DNA of 64,000 nucleotides from Colwellia sp. (GCF_013214175.1 NZ_JABSPA010000001.1:398409-462408), one strand, 5' to 3'; shown: positions 8,793-17,102, counted from the first letter of the stretch. A program made the numbers and translations. The notes: generated by a model from the letters alone, not told the origin.

Positions 8793-10202
8793 CAATGTCA
8801 TTAACTTAAGGATTTAACACATACGTTTATAATTCATTGGGTACTTATTTGTCTTGTTTCTACGGTCTTGTCGAACAAACTTACGATTGGGTCGAATAAC
8901 ACTTAAACTCTTCGATATTTTACTTATCAGTAGTTCGTATAACTCAAGCTCAGCTAGCTTCATTGTGAACCGAACAACATTGTCTTTAAGCTGATTTATC
9001 GCAAAGGTAAAATTGATTTTATATTCATAGAGCCTCTTGCTTTTAGGCTTCTTTATTTTTCGTTTTGCATCATGGATTGCAGAAGCTGCAAGGTTTTTAG
9101 TCAATAGCTTAGCGTGTAAGTCTTGTAAAATACCTTCAACAGAAACACTAGAGTAATTCTCAATGTTGAGACGACTTTTTAATACTTTGTAATCTTCTTC
9201 AACTCCCCAGCGTTGGTGATATAAATTAGCGAAAAGAGAAGTAGGATAAGCTTTCAAGTCTGTTAATGATGAGACCAAAACCTCTGGCTCTCCTGATGGC
9301 AGGTCAACTCGTACTAATCTTAAACAAAGTGACTCAGTCGATATTTTGTCTTTTCTACATCGACGGAGAGACTTCTCAATACAAGGAAAATCAACGATAT
9401 CACTATATTTCCCACTTTCTAAGAAGGCTTTAACAACATTAGAGCTTTTAACAATACGCATGCAGAAATCAACCTTTTTTAGCCTATGGTATTTATAAAA
9501 CCAAACGGCAGGATAACCTCTGTCATAAAGGACTAAGTCGCCTTTTTGAGTTTTATTTAAATGCTTTAGCGCCATTTCACGCTCTCCTGTTGAATGGCTT
9601 TCTACCTGTAAATCTAGGGTAATATTATTCTTAACATCATAAAGTTGTGAAAGACGAACATGGGGCATAGCAGCATGTGGGCGAGCTTTACCAAAATGTT
9701 CAAGTAGTTCGTTAGAGATAGGTAATTGTGTGACTGAGCCATCAACCGCTAGCAGTCTATGGCCTTGCCATTTATCGATGGTTGCAGCTTTATAGAACGC
9801 TTGAACTAAATCATCATTTAACTCAATAAATGCCTGATGAGATAGTTTCTTTCTGGCTTTACAGAAGGCAGCAGTGCTAACTGACTTTGTCGACAAGTAG
9901 CTATCATCGATAACATTAAAAAACCGAACGAGTTCTGCCTGAATTGAACCATTGAGAGCATTCAACATAAAACTCATTAAACGAGGAAAAGTAAGGGTGA
10001 AATTTCGAGTAAAATCGGTTGGTCTTTTACGGTGATTTTCTAAAAACTCAGTTGAATGAATTTTATTGGTTAACTTTTGTACTATTTGAATTAAATACTG
10101 AACAGCTCATTGGTGATTTCTCTCTATTTTTAATTCATAGCTAGGTTAGCAACTAGCTAACTTATTGTAAATGCGTAAATTAACCTTAAGTTAATGACAT
10201 TG
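8793..10202 (-). mobile_element. IS4-family insertion sequence with 10-bp target duplication
   Basis: A 1410-bp element bounded by perfect 19-bp inverted repeats CAATGTCATTAACTTAAGG (8793-8811) and its complement (10184-10202). It is flanked by the direct repeat TTGTGCGCAT at 8783-8792 and 10203-10212. Duplications of this length are normal for the IS4 family. Both ends and the target duplication are intact, so it arrived as one transposition event. The target, rejoined, reads ...GGTCGCTTTGTGCGCATTCCGGACGTTAGCC. Confidence 0.93.
8814..9977 (-). CDS. IS4-family DDE transposase, probably 5'-broken
   Basis: Transposase inside the IS4 element. The first D lies in LLAVDGSVTQLP, the second in LVLYDRGYP, and the E in the YREK signature YHQRWGVEEDYKVLKSRL. 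Family-like coding sequence continues in frame upstream of this ATG (...QIVQKLTNKIH...DFTRNFTLTFPRL) back to about 10105 but has no in-frame start. An ATG at 10110 lies one base out of frame with it. The N-terminal 40 or so residues therefore seem to be lost by a frameshift, and the protein may be inactive or made from an internal start. Confidence 0.85.
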   Translation of the reverse strand: MSFMLNALNGSIQAELVRFFNVIDDSYLSTKSVSTAAFCKARKKLSHQAFIELNDDLVQAFYKAATIDKWQGHRLLAVDGSVTQLPISNELLEHFGKARPHAAMPHVRLSQLYDVKNNITLDLQVESHSTGEREMALKHLNKTQKGDLVLYDRGYPAVWFYKYHRLKKVDFCMRIVKSSNVVKAFLESGKYSDIVDFPCIEKSLRRCRKDKISTESLCLRLVRVDLPSGEPEVLVSSLTDLKAYPTSLFANLYHQRWGVEEDYKVLKSRLNIENYSSVSVEGILQDLHAKLLTKNLAASAIHDAKRKIKKPKSKRLYEYKINFTFAINQLKDNVVRFTMKLAELELYELLISKISKSLSVIRPNRKFVRQDRRNKTNKYPMNYKRMC

Positions 10203-10270
10203 TTGTGCGCATTCCGGACGTTAGCCTTTAATTTTTTGCCTTATATTTTCTAATGAATATTTTATGTCAT

Positions 10271-10502
10271 GTTACTGAGCTGGCTCAGTAACACTCCTAA
10301 AAAACACCAATAAACGTCTATTTAATTGATCTTAGTGTAATTTATAGCCTTTCTATGATGGGTATTACTGAGCGGGCTTAGTAACATCCTATCTTTTATT
10401 AAATAGTTGGTTGCAGTGGTTTCTAATTCTTTGAATTTGTGGGACATTAATGTAAATTAAATTTTAATTATGGAACGGACATTACTGAGCCGGCTACATA
10501 AT
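10271..10502. repeat. Three copies of a palindromic 22-bp site
   Basis: The palindrome GTTACTGAGC-TG-GCTCAGTAAC at 10271-10292 recurs as ATTACTGAGC-GG-GCTTAGTAAC at 10364-10385 and, with a weaker right arm, as ATTACTGAGC-CG-GCTACATAAT at 10481-10502. Spacings are 93 and 117 bp. The last copy ends about 40 bp before the first cassette ORF. It could be a set of operators, a recombination-site cluster or a plasmid-type iteron remnant; nothing in the sequence decides this. Confidence 0.7.
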
Positions 10503-10540
10503 AAGCTGTTAGGCTGTAAAACAAATTGGAGAGTAGAATT

Positions 10541-10882
10541 TTGGAAGACGCTAGTATTTTTACACCGTATTATATTCTAGATATTTTAATGTCTGTCATA
10601 GCTGTTATCGTTAATTTCTTTGCTTATTTTTCATTGAAAAAAACATTTAAGCTTAAAAATGATAGTTACATATCTCATTTTTCAAAAGCGTTCCTTTTTT
10701 TCGGAATATCTACCTTGTTTAGTTTACTTTCTTTTATCACAATAATTATTCTCGTGGGAATTGCTGGGGACAGTCAATATTTTGATTTCTACGTTGACGT
10801 ACCTTATAACTTGGCATTTGCTGTTGGTTTATTTTATTTATTTCGAGGTGTAAAAAATACCCGCGTACTTAGAACAGCCTAA
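10541..10882 (+). CDS. Small membrane protein, first cassette
   Basis: Unrecognised 113-aa protein with three predicted membrane helices (ILDILMSVIAVIVNFFAYF, AFLFFGISTLFSLLSFITIII, LAFAVGLFYLF). I prefer the TTG at 10541 because GGAGAG lies 7 nt upstream; the track start at 10526 lies on that ribosome binding site. The stop codon is inside the left arm of the following attC. Confidence 0.7.
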   Translation: MEDASIFTPYYILDILMSVIAVIVNFFAYFSLKKTFKLKNDSYISHFSKAFLFFGISTLFSLLSFITIIILVGIAGDSQYFDFYVDVPYNLAFAVGLFYLFRGVKNTRVLRTA

Positions 10883-10978
10883 CAAGGGTTTTCAAGTCGG
10901 ACAAATTACAGTTGGCTTTTTGTTCGTACCTCACTTATTTTAGCCAACTACAATCTGCCGCTTAAAACGGCGTTATGT
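10877..10978 (+). repeat. attC site 1
   Basis: Starts GCCTAACAAGG and ends GGCGTTATGT. Inner arms CAGTTGGCT and AGCCAACTAC pair; the outer arms GGACAAATTA and AATCTGCCG pair loosely. Confidence 0.9.
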
Positions 10979-11023
10979 GTTTTTGTAGTTTGGGTGAAAA
11001 TCTCAATATTTAAGGATTAATTT

Positions 11024-11266
11024 ATGCTGGAAGCAATAGTAGAAGGTTTCTTTTATACGCTAGGTGAAATATTAGCGTACACCTTATGGCCTTTACTTTA
11101 TTACTCTGGTTGGCTTGTATTAAAAGTTATAACCTTTGGCAGTTATCCTCCTAAATCAGATCCGATGTCTTTTAATCCAAACAATCACTCAAAAGTTTTT
11201 GTGCGTTTCGTTGGGTTCTTATTATGGTGCGCTGTCGGGTTTGTTGTGTTTAAATATGTTCTGTAA
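11024..11266 (+). CDS. Small membrane protein in a cassette
   Basis: Unrecognised 80-aa protein with two hydrophobic segments (ILAYTLWPLLYYSGWLVLKVI and FVGFLLWCAVGFVVFKYVL). It begins 45 bp after attC 1 with AAGGATT upstream, and ends a few bases before attC 2. Similar two-helix proteins are common in cassettes; no function can be read from it. Confidence 0.75.
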   Translation: MLEAIVEGFFYTLGEILAYTLWPLLYYSGWLVLKVITFGSYPPKSDPMSFNPNNHSKVFVRFVGFLLWCAVGFVVFKYVL

Positions 11267-11275
11267 ATCAAACAC

Positions 11276-11375
11276 ATAACAAGCTGTTCAAGTGGGACAA
11301 ATTACAGTTGGCTGGTTCCGCTCCGCTGCACATTTTAGCCAACTACAATTTGCCCCTTAACAGGGCGTTATGCAT
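11276..11375 (+). repeat. attC site 2
   Basis: ACATAACAAGC at the left, GGGCGTTATGC at the right, inner arms CAGTTGGCT/TAGCCAAC. The track ORF starting at 11308 begins inside this site. Confidence 0.92.
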
Positions 11376-11406
11376 ATACTCATTTACCGGTAGGAAGTTT
11401 GAATCA

Positions 11407-11949
11407 ATGAATATTTGGTTTCTTAGGATGGATAAAGATGGTTGGAGTGAGCTAGACCTCAATCAAGATTACAAGTTTATTCACAGTGCACACGGTAGTT
11501 GTGGCGGTGTAGATGTAGCTAAAAGATATAAGCACATGTTATTTCCAGAGTTAACTCTTAAAGGCAAAGAATTAGCGAAATTTATCCGTACAATTAAACA
11601 AAAATTAATTGTAAATGGTCTTTTTGATCTAGAGCAGTCGGGAAAGCGTCGATGTGATATTGCTCTGCGGTATTGGTTGTCAGAAATGAAGTTGGGTGAT
11701 TTAGTTTTTGTGAGAAATAAACAAGGAAAGGTAATACTCTGTAAAATTACAGGCTATATATCAGAGGAGTTCTTTGATAAGCGCGGTTGTTTTCAACGAC
11801 CCGTTGAAATTTTAAGTGAAATTGATGAATCTATGGTTCCTTCTGAAATATGGAATAGAACTCAAGGCCGTAAAACGATAGAAAGAAATGCCAAAAAGCA
11901 TATTACAGATTGGGTTACTAGTAATTACAAATCATTGGTTTGCTCATAA
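11407..11949 (+). CDS. Hypothetical cassette protein, possibly PUA/EVE-like
   Basis: 180 aa from the ATG at 11407, which follows GGTAGGAAG. The earlier track start lies inside attC 2 and is rejected. The N-terminus MNIWFLRMDKDGW and the central text MKLGDLVFVRN..GKVILCKITGYI recall the small beta-barrel of EVE/PUA-like domains, which bind modified bases or RNA (weak, inferred). There is no signal peptide and no membrane helix. Confidence 0.65.
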   Translation: MNIWFLRMDKDGWSELDLNQDYKFIHSAHGSCGGVDVAKRYKHMLFPELTLKGKELAKFIRTIKQKLIVNGLFDLEQSGKRRCDIALRYWLSEMKLGDLVFVRNKQGKVILCKITGYISEEFFDKRGCFQRPVEILSEIDESMVPSEIWNRTQGRKTIERNAKKHITDWVTSNYKSLVCS

Positions 11950-11959
11950 TAAATAATAT

Positions 11960-12060
11960 GCCTAACAAGCTGTTAAACAAGGACAAAAAACAGTTAGTTT
12001 TTGCTCCTTCGTCGCTTATTTTAACCAACTATTTTATTGCCTGTTAACAGGGCGTTATGT
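11960..12060 (+). repeat. attC site 3
   Basis: GCCTAACAAGC ... GGGCGTTATGT. The inner arms carry a paired change relative to neighbours: CAGTTAGTT on the left with AACCAACTA on the right. Confidence 0.9.
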
Positions 12061-12067
12061 GGTCCCC

Positions 12068-12841
12068 ATGAAGTTAAGCCTATACAAATATTTAGCCTAT
12101 GATGACGGCGCCAAAGCTTTACTAGAAAATAGTACATTAAAGTATAGTCATTTTAGTGAGTTCAATGATCCGTTTGACTGCGTTGTGTCTTATGATGTTG
12201 AAGATTCTCTTGTGTACTACCAATCTAGAAAAGACTTGATTAAAGCAGTAGGAGATAATCTAGGTTACAGTCCCTCAGAAAGAATCGAAAAGATGCCTAA
12301 ATTATTAAAAAATCTCGAAAAATCAATTGAGAGTGGTGATTTTCATAAAAGCATATTAAGTCGAATTGGTATTTGTTGTTTATCAAGTGTATCTGACAGT
12401 ATTTTAATGTGGTCGCATTATGCTGACCACCATAAAGGTATCGTCGTTGAATTCGATACTTTTCAAGATGAATACACAGAATTACATGACGTTGAGCAAA
12501 CATTATTAGGCTATCCAATTGTTTATCAGAATCAAATGCCCAGAATTAGTGCTCGCAATAGTCACGATGGTTTTTCAGCAGTACAAAGTTCAATTCTAAC
12601 TAAGTCACTTAGTTGGGAGTATGAAAATGAGGTGCGAGTTCTCTCAACTCGTTTAGGACCAGGTATTCATAAATTTGATCACACCCTCATATCCAGAGTT
12701 ATTACGGGTGTAAAAATGATAGATAAGGATCACTTAGATTTAGTTCAACGTGTTGCAAAAATAAATAAATCTAATGGGTTGTCAATAAAAGTGGTTAAAG
12801 CCAAAATGAGCAACGATAGCTATAGCGTAATCACCACATAA
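12068..12841 (+). CDS. DUF2971 domain protein
   Basis: 257 aa. It has the family marks KLSLYKYL at the N-terminus, FSEFNDPFDC near residue 36, and SILMWSHYADHHKGIVVEFD near residue 118, followed by a WEYENEVRV block. DUF2971 proteins are soluble, of unknown biochemistry, and frequent in mobile and defence-rich regions. Start ATG 12068 is preferred; the track GTG start lies within the attC 3 core. The stop codon sits in the attC 4 left arm. Confidence 0.88.
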   Translation: MKLSLYKYLAYDDGAKALLENSTLKYSHFSEFNDPFDCVVSYDVEDSLVYYQSRKDLIKAVGDNLGYSPSERIEKMPKLLKNLEKSIESGDFHKSILSRIGICCLSSVSDSILMWSHYADHHKGIVVEFDTFQDEYTELHDVEQTLLGYPIVYQNQMPRISARNSHDGFSAVQSSILTKSLSWEYENEVRVLSTRLGPGIHKFDHTLISRVITGVKMIDKDHLDLVQRVAKINKSNGLSIKVVKAKMSNDSYSVITT

Positions 12842-12933
12842 CAAGCTAATTAATAAGGACAAAAAACAGTTGGCTGTTTTCGTTCCTCAACATTTTAGCC
12901 AACAATTTTTTGCCCATTATTAGGGCGTTATGT
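12836..12933 (+). repeat. attC site 4
   Basis: ACATAACAAGCTAATTAATA ... TTATTAGGGCGTTATG. Inner arms CAGTTGGCTG and TAGCCAAC. Nearly the same as attC 5, with matched changes in both arms. Confidence 0.93.
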
Positions 12934-12954
12934 TGTTCAAGGAAGTCTGAGTCC

Positions 12955-13332
12955 ATGGAGAGGTCTGTATCAACTATCATCATTTTTTTACTACTGTTAC
13001 CTATTTCAGCTCATGCTGAAGTTATGGATAAAGAGCCATCACTTCAATTTAATTTTATTTGGGGCATTGGCGGCTCTATAGCCACGCTACTTTGTGCTAG
13101 ATACAAACCTAAATTCTTACCTTTAATTACCTTACTCCCACTATTTTACTTTTATGCACTGTGGGAAGAAATAAATGATCCACATGTTGGCCCACAGATT
13201 TTGAGAGAGGCTGGTGAATTTTACATTCACAGTGCATACGCTCTTGGTATATCTGTTATTTCTTGTATACCTATTGGGCTATTATGGTTTTGGTGGTATA
13301 AACAACATAACAAGCTAATAAATAAGGACTGA
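12955..13332 (+). CDS. Small membrane protein with signal peptide, cassette
   Basis: Unrecognised, 125 aa from ATG 12955 (AAGGAAG nine nt upstream). A signal peptide (STIIIFLLLLPISAHA) is followed by hydrophobic segments and a C-terminal helix (ALGISVISCIPIGLLWFWWY). The last codons and stop run about 25 nt into attC 5, so the cassette site encodes the C-terminus. Confidence 0.72.
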   Translation: MERSVSTIIIFLLLLPISAHAEVMDKEPSLQFNFIWGIGGSIATLLCARYKPKFLPLITLLPLFYFYALWEEINDPHVGPQILREAGEFYIHSAYALGISVISCIPIGLLWFWWYKQHNKLINKD

Positions 13333-13402
13333 AAATAGTTTGCTGTTTTCGTTCCTCAACATTTTAGCAAACAATTTTTAGCCCATTATTAGGGCGTTAT
13401 AA
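13305..13402 (+). repeat. attC site 5
   Basis: ACATAACAAGCTAATAAATA ... TTATTAGGGCGTTATAA. Inner arms TAGTTTGCTG and TAGCAAACAA keep pairing although both differ from attC 4. Confidence 0.93.
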
Positions 13403-13419
13403 GCACCGGAAGCTTGAGT

Positions 13420-13752
13420 ATGATTCATAGGATAGTGGCAATCTCATTAATCTTTATTTTCTTATTAATTTTCACTGGGAAATTTGAGTATTATAGTGGT
13501 TTTAACACTTCACAAGCCGCTGTAAGTGAGTTTGATTCGGAAGTATCAGAAGATGCAGCAGGTGGCATTTTATATGTATATTTAATTGCTGCGTTTAGTT
13601 GTTACTGTTTATTATTCCCTAATTCAGTATCTGAGAAATTATCACCTCGTACAGGTAATATGCAAACACTACTGCTTAAAGACGACTTTTGGCTTATTGT
13701 CGGTTACTTTTCAGTTGCAGTAACCTTTTTAGTATTAGAGGCTTTCAGGTAA
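13420..13752 (+). CDS. Small membrane protein in a cassette
   Basis: Unrecognised 110-aa protein with three hydrophobic stretches (IVAISLIFIFLLIF, ILYVYLIAAFSCYCLLF, FWLIVGYFSVAVTFLVL). Start ATG 13420 follows CCGGAAG; the TTG six nt earlier is less likely. It lies alone between attC 5 and attC 6. Confidence 0.7.
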   Translation: MIHRIVAISLIFIFLLIFTGKFEYYSGFNTSQAAVSEFDSEVSEDAAGGILYVYLIAAFSCYCLLFPNSVSEKLSPRTGNMQTLLLKDDFWLIVGYFSVAVTFLVLEAFR

Positions 13753-13756
13753 TGTG

Positions 13757-13861
13757 CTTATAACAAGCCAATTAAAGTGGACAAATAACAGCTTGGCTTT
13801 TTGTTCACTTCGTTCACTAATTTTAGCCAAGTATTATTTGCCCGTTATTGGGGCGTTAGTT
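13757..13861 (+). repeat. attC site 6
   Basis: GCTTATAACAAGCC ... GGGGCGTTAGT. Inner arms CAGCTTGGCT and AGCCAAGTA are again a paired variant of the usual GTTGGCT/AGCCAAC. Confidence 0.9.
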
Positions 13862-13880
13862 ACCAAGGAAAGGTTAGAGT

Positions 13881-14372
13881 ATGATTCGTAGTTTTATTAA
13901 TAAATTTGGTTCGATTTTGTATGTCCAGATATGGGAAAACCGTATCAGAGTTGTTGATTTAAAAACTAATGAAGTGTTTGATGAGAAACCTTTACTTCAA
14001 ATCGAAACAGGAAAGAATGGAAGTAAAGTAGTTACAGCCTTTGGTAACAGCGCTTATATTAGTACAGTAAATCCCTTTTCTCACCCCAGGGCATTACTTA
14101 ATGACTTTTATATTGGGGAACGTTTACTTCAACTAATCGTAAAAAAACTTATTGGCAAAAAATTTATAACTTCGGCTCCTCAAATAATTATTCATCCAAT
14201 GGAAAAAACAGATGGTGGTTTAACCATGATAGAAGTTAGAGCATTTAGAGAAATGGCGTTGGGAGCTGGTGCAAGTGAAGTTGCAATACATCAAGGTAAA
14301 GATACATTGGAGTTATCAAAAATAATTTTCAAAGATCTTATAAAAGATGATGAACATTTAGTATTTAAATAA
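13881..14372 (+). CDS. MreB-like actin-fold fragment protein
   Basis: 163 aa resembling the first part of MreB: a short beta start (GSILYVQIWENRIRV), an AFGNSAYI / FSHPRALLNDF block in the place of MreB's VGxxAKxM...RPLxxGVIADF, and a piece reading IIIHPMEKTDGGLTMIEVRA followed by FREMALGAGASEV, which matches MreB's ...TxVExRAxxEaaxxAGAxxV. It is less than half the length of MreB and lacks the C-terminal phosphate-binding motif, so it cannot be a normal filament protein. Short relatives are known as stand-alone genes. Start ATG follows AAAGGTTAG. Confidence 0.7.
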   Translation: MIRSFINKFGSILYVQIWENRIRVVDLKTNEVFDEKPLLQIETGKNGSKVVTAFGNSAYISTVNPFSHPRALLNDFYIGERLLQLIVKKLIGKKFITSAPQIIIHPMEKTDGGLTMIEVRAFREMALGAGASEVAIHQGKDTLELSKIIFKDLIKDDEHLVFK

Positions 14373-14377
14373 TTGGC

Positions 14378-14480
14378 AACTAACAAGTAAATCAACAAGG
14401 ACACGTAACAGTTGGCTACGTTTCGCTTCGCTACACAATTTTAGCCAACCATTACTTAGCCTGTTATTTGGGCGTTAGCT
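14378..14480 (+). repeat. attC site 7
   Basis: CTAACAAG ... GGGCGTTAGCT. Inner arms CAGTTGGCT and TAGCCAACCA. Differs from attC 8 at only about three positions. Confidence 0.93.
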
Positions 14481-14498
14481 ATTCAATCAAGGATGTGT

Positions 14499-15104
14499 AT
14501 GTACTCTAAAATATTAACTACTTTTTTCTTAATCTTTTCATTTCATGCAGTTGCCGGTGTTTCAATCACAACAGTGAGTAAAACAAAGAATGAATTGAAA
14601 ATTAAAAGCTCTCTTGAGTCTCTACAAGAAAAGTATGATCTAACTCCTTGGATTATTACTGATGTCATCGAGGTCGATGAAAAAGCAAGAATGCCTCGAA
14701 GCCATCCAGTTTTAACGATGAGTACAAAGGATGAATATTTAAAAAGCGATATTAAGCTTCTTTCATCTTTTCTTCATGAGCAATCTCACTGGCATGTAAT
14801 TAAAAATGGTCGTGGTAGTAAGTCAGAGTTCAGAGCTGCAATAAAGGCTAATTTTCCAAATGTTCAATTTGAACGGCCATTAGGCAGTGGTACTGAAGGT
14901 GGCACCCTTAGTCATATAATTGTTTGCTATCTAGAGTATGTTGCACTTTCGGAGCTTATTGGTAAAGAAAAAGCTATTCAAAACCTATCAACAAACGACT
15001 ATTACACTTGGGTCTATCAAACAATTATTAACTCAGAAAATCATGATAAATTAGATCGTCTTGTTCAAAAGTTTGGCTTAGGTTTTGGCGTAAATAATAG
15101 CTAA
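14499..15104 (+). CDS. Secreted HExxH putative metalloprotease-like protein
   Basis: 201 aa with a signal peptide (ILTTFFLIFSFHAVAG). The zinc-metallopeptidase signature HEQSH (in LSSFLHEQSHWHV) lies near residue 95. A conserved-looking acidic region (CYLEYVALSEL) about 55 residues later could give a third zinc ligand. Start ATG 14499 is chosen because AAGGA lies directly before the ATG at 14493. The family is not recognised; protease activity is inferred from the motif. Confidence 0.68.
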   Translation: MYSKILTTFFLIFSFHAVAGVSITTVSKTKNELKIKSSLESLQEKYDLTPWIITDVIEVDEKARMPRSHPVLTMSTKDEYLKSDIKLLSSFLHEQSHWHVIKNGRGSKSEFRAAIKANFPNVQFERPLGSGTEGGTLSHIIVCYLEYVALSELIGKEKAIQNLSTNDYYTWVYQTIINSENHDKLDRLVQKFGLGFGVNNS

Positions 15105-15201
15105 CAAGAAAATCAACAAGGACACGTAACAGTTGGCTACGTTTCGCTTCGCTACACAATTATAGCCAACCATTACTTAGCCTGTTATTTGGGCGTTATC
15201 G
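15099..15201 (+). repeat. attC site 8
   Basis: AGCTAACAAG ... GGGCGTTATCG. Almost identical to attC 7, including the loop CTACGTTTCGCTTCGCTACAC. The stop codon of the preceding gene is in its left arm. Confidence 0.93.
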
Positions 15202-15627
15202 ATACAAAATCTAATCCTAATCACCGCTACTGATTAAATGCTAATGTCCGCAATGTGGTAAAAGTGAGCCTTAGCTTTTAACCAATGAATAGTGAAAGAC
15301 AGTTCAATGCTAATGACTTCTTGGTGCGCAAAGTTGAAGTTAACTTCAAAATATTTGCGATATATTTTCTAATGAATGTTTATTTTATTGTTAGTGTGTT
15401 CCTATACAGTAGGCTGTGATTCCTGCTTTCTACAAGAAAGAGCGGATATTTCCTCCTTTCACACATCGAACAGTTGATTGGTTATTTTTAACTCATTGAT
15501 CTACAGACAACAATCAAGTAATCTCGCATGATTATAAATTATTGACGATTAACTCCACCTTGTAGAAAAAAGGGATTTTTCCTCATAATAAAGCTGTTGA
15601 TTCGACCCCGAAAATGTAGAGATTAAT
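15202..15627 (+). other. Non-coding leader after attC 8 with repeated block and palindromes
   Basis: No ORF. Contains ATACAAAATCTAATCC directly after the attC, then TAATGTCCGCAATGTGG (15242-15258); both words recur next to the minus-strand attC at 23629, and the first also after the site at 20088. A perfect 16-bp palindrome TTGAAGTTAACTTCAA lies near 15333. Words TTCTACAAG and CTTGTAGAA, each followed by GGATwTTTCCTC, form an inverted/direct pair in the last 200 bp before the HEPN gene and may be its promoter region. Confidence 0.6.
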
Positions 15628-16893
15628 ATGAGAAAAATCCTATTAGGTGAATTGTTTGGTATTGCTGTAAGTCGACCAATCGAATTGGATAATATTGTTC
15701 AAATAGTTGAAATTATTCCAGAGGTAGCTATAGAACAAGCGAATCTAGATGGTAAAACCTTTGATGATGCTATGAACAATATTATAAGTGAGGTTTTAGA
15801 TTTTGCAGAACGACTTGAGCCAGAAGAATCTGAAATATTCTTAGAACTATTTGAAAACGAGTGCTCTACTAGAATGACAAAATCAGTTGATAATGACTTT
15901 GAAATTATTGACCCATCAGAAACAAAGTGGAATTTTTATATCCGGTTCAAAGTTTCCGAACCTTTAGGTTTGGATCAGAACGTCATAGACTTCCTCGGAA
16001 AATATATAATCAAGCCAGCTAAAAAACAGTCATTAAAAGACGATAATATCCTGATTCTGACAAGCTTAGATAGTATGACCTATCGTGAGATAATGTTTGA
16101 GTCAAAAAAGGTTGAGCAAGCTTTAATATTAGGCCTTGCGGAGTTAGGTATTGGGGTTGCTTACCCCGAAAACTTAGCTTCAGAAGCTACGCTTGAAAAA
16201 GTAAAGAGAGAAGCTGAAATTCAGTTCTTAGAACAACACACTAAACTATATGATTCATATTATGAAAGACCCTTGTTTCATTTCAGTGATAAGTTTGGTG
16301 TGGTTTTGTTTCAAGAAGGATCATTTCCTTGGGATAGCAACGCTAATGAAGAAAAAGAACCAGTAGATGTAACTAAGCTTGATGCGATATTTTCTACTGC
16401 CTATGACAACCTGAAAGGCTTGCAGATCATAGGAAGGAAGTTTAATAAAATCGAGATCGCCACATCCATACTAACTACATCTATTTTTGAAGATTCACTT
16501 ATTAATAAGATAATACTCTCAATGACAGTTATAGAAGTATTGTCGGATAAAGTATCTAGGAGTGATAAAGAGCTCAGAGTTCTGGATTATCTAACCAATG
16601 TGTTGGATGAGAAGTCTGATATTGCACAGAGTGAAAAGGAAGCTATCACTAAAGCCCTAACTTCATTGAGGTATCAATCAATTAGTAAGAATTGTAAGGT
16701 TTTAGTAAAGGAGCTACTTAGTGGGAAAGACGCAAAATTATTTTACAAGCTTTATAATTACAGATCTCAGTTAGTTCACGCTGGTGTTTTAGAAAGTAAT
16801 CGTGATGAAATGTTGAAGATATATTATGACTCTTATAGTTTGGCAAAAAGAGTGCTATCGGCATATATAAATCGACTAGATGAATCTGATTAA
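15628..16893 (+). CDS. Apea-like HEPN domain protein
   Basis: 421 aa, soluble. The C-terminal third reads as an Apea-type HEPN domain: helix SMTVIEVLSDK, long helices, then LYNYRSQLVHAGVL near residue 381. The RSQLVH core is the R-x4-H motif of HEPN RNases. The N-terminal 270 residues are unrecognised. HEPN proteins of this kind often serve in RNA-targeting toxin or anti-phage systems; that role is inferred. It sits between attC 8 and attC 9 with an unusually long upstream region that may hold its own promoter. Confidence 0.72.
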   Translation: MRKILLGELFGIAVSRPIELDNIVQIVEIIPEVAIEQANLDGKTFDDAMNNIISEVLDFAERLEPEESEIFLELFENECSTRMTKSVDNDFEIIDPSETKWNFYIRFKVSEPLGLDQNVIDFLGKYIIKPAKKQSLKDDNILILTSLDSMTYREIMFESKKVEQALILGLAELGIGVAYPENLASEATLEKVKREAEIQFLEQHTKLYDSYYERPLFHFSDKFGVVLFQEGSFPWDSNANEEKEPVDVTKLDAIFSTAYDNLKGLQIIGRKFNKIEIATSILTTSIFEDSLINKIILSMTVIEVLSDKVSRSDKELRVLDYLTNVLDEKSDIAQSEKEAITKALTSLRYQSISKNCKVLVKELLSGKDAKLFYKLYNYRSQLVHAGVLESNRDEMLKIYYDSYSLAKRVLSAYINRLDESD

Positions 16894-16948
16894 TGCTTTG
16901 TTAAATCTTACAATGACTTTTATCCAATAAACAGTGTAGCGTATAATC

Positions 16949-17046
16949 ACATAACAAGGCAATTAAACGGAACTAAAACAGTTGGTTAAGTTTCGTGCCT
17001 CAACATTATAACCAACAATTTTAGTCCGCTTATTGCGGCGTTGGTG
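16949..17046 (+). repeat. attC site 9
   Basis: ACATAACAAGGC ... TTGCGGCGTTGGTG. Inner arms CAGTTGGTTA and TAACCAAC pair with changes on both sides. The outer arm ends TCCGCTTATTGCGGC. Confidence 0.9.
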
Positions 17047-17102
17047 AGCAAATCAAAATCCAGGCTGTAAAGTAGCGATTAATGAGCAGTAAGGTGAATT
17101 AT

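Noticed and set aside
11308-11406. Upstream extensions of cassette ORFs (11308, 12910, 19273 starts in the track)
   Set aside because: These starts lie inside attC sites; each gene has a later ATG with a ribosome binding site.
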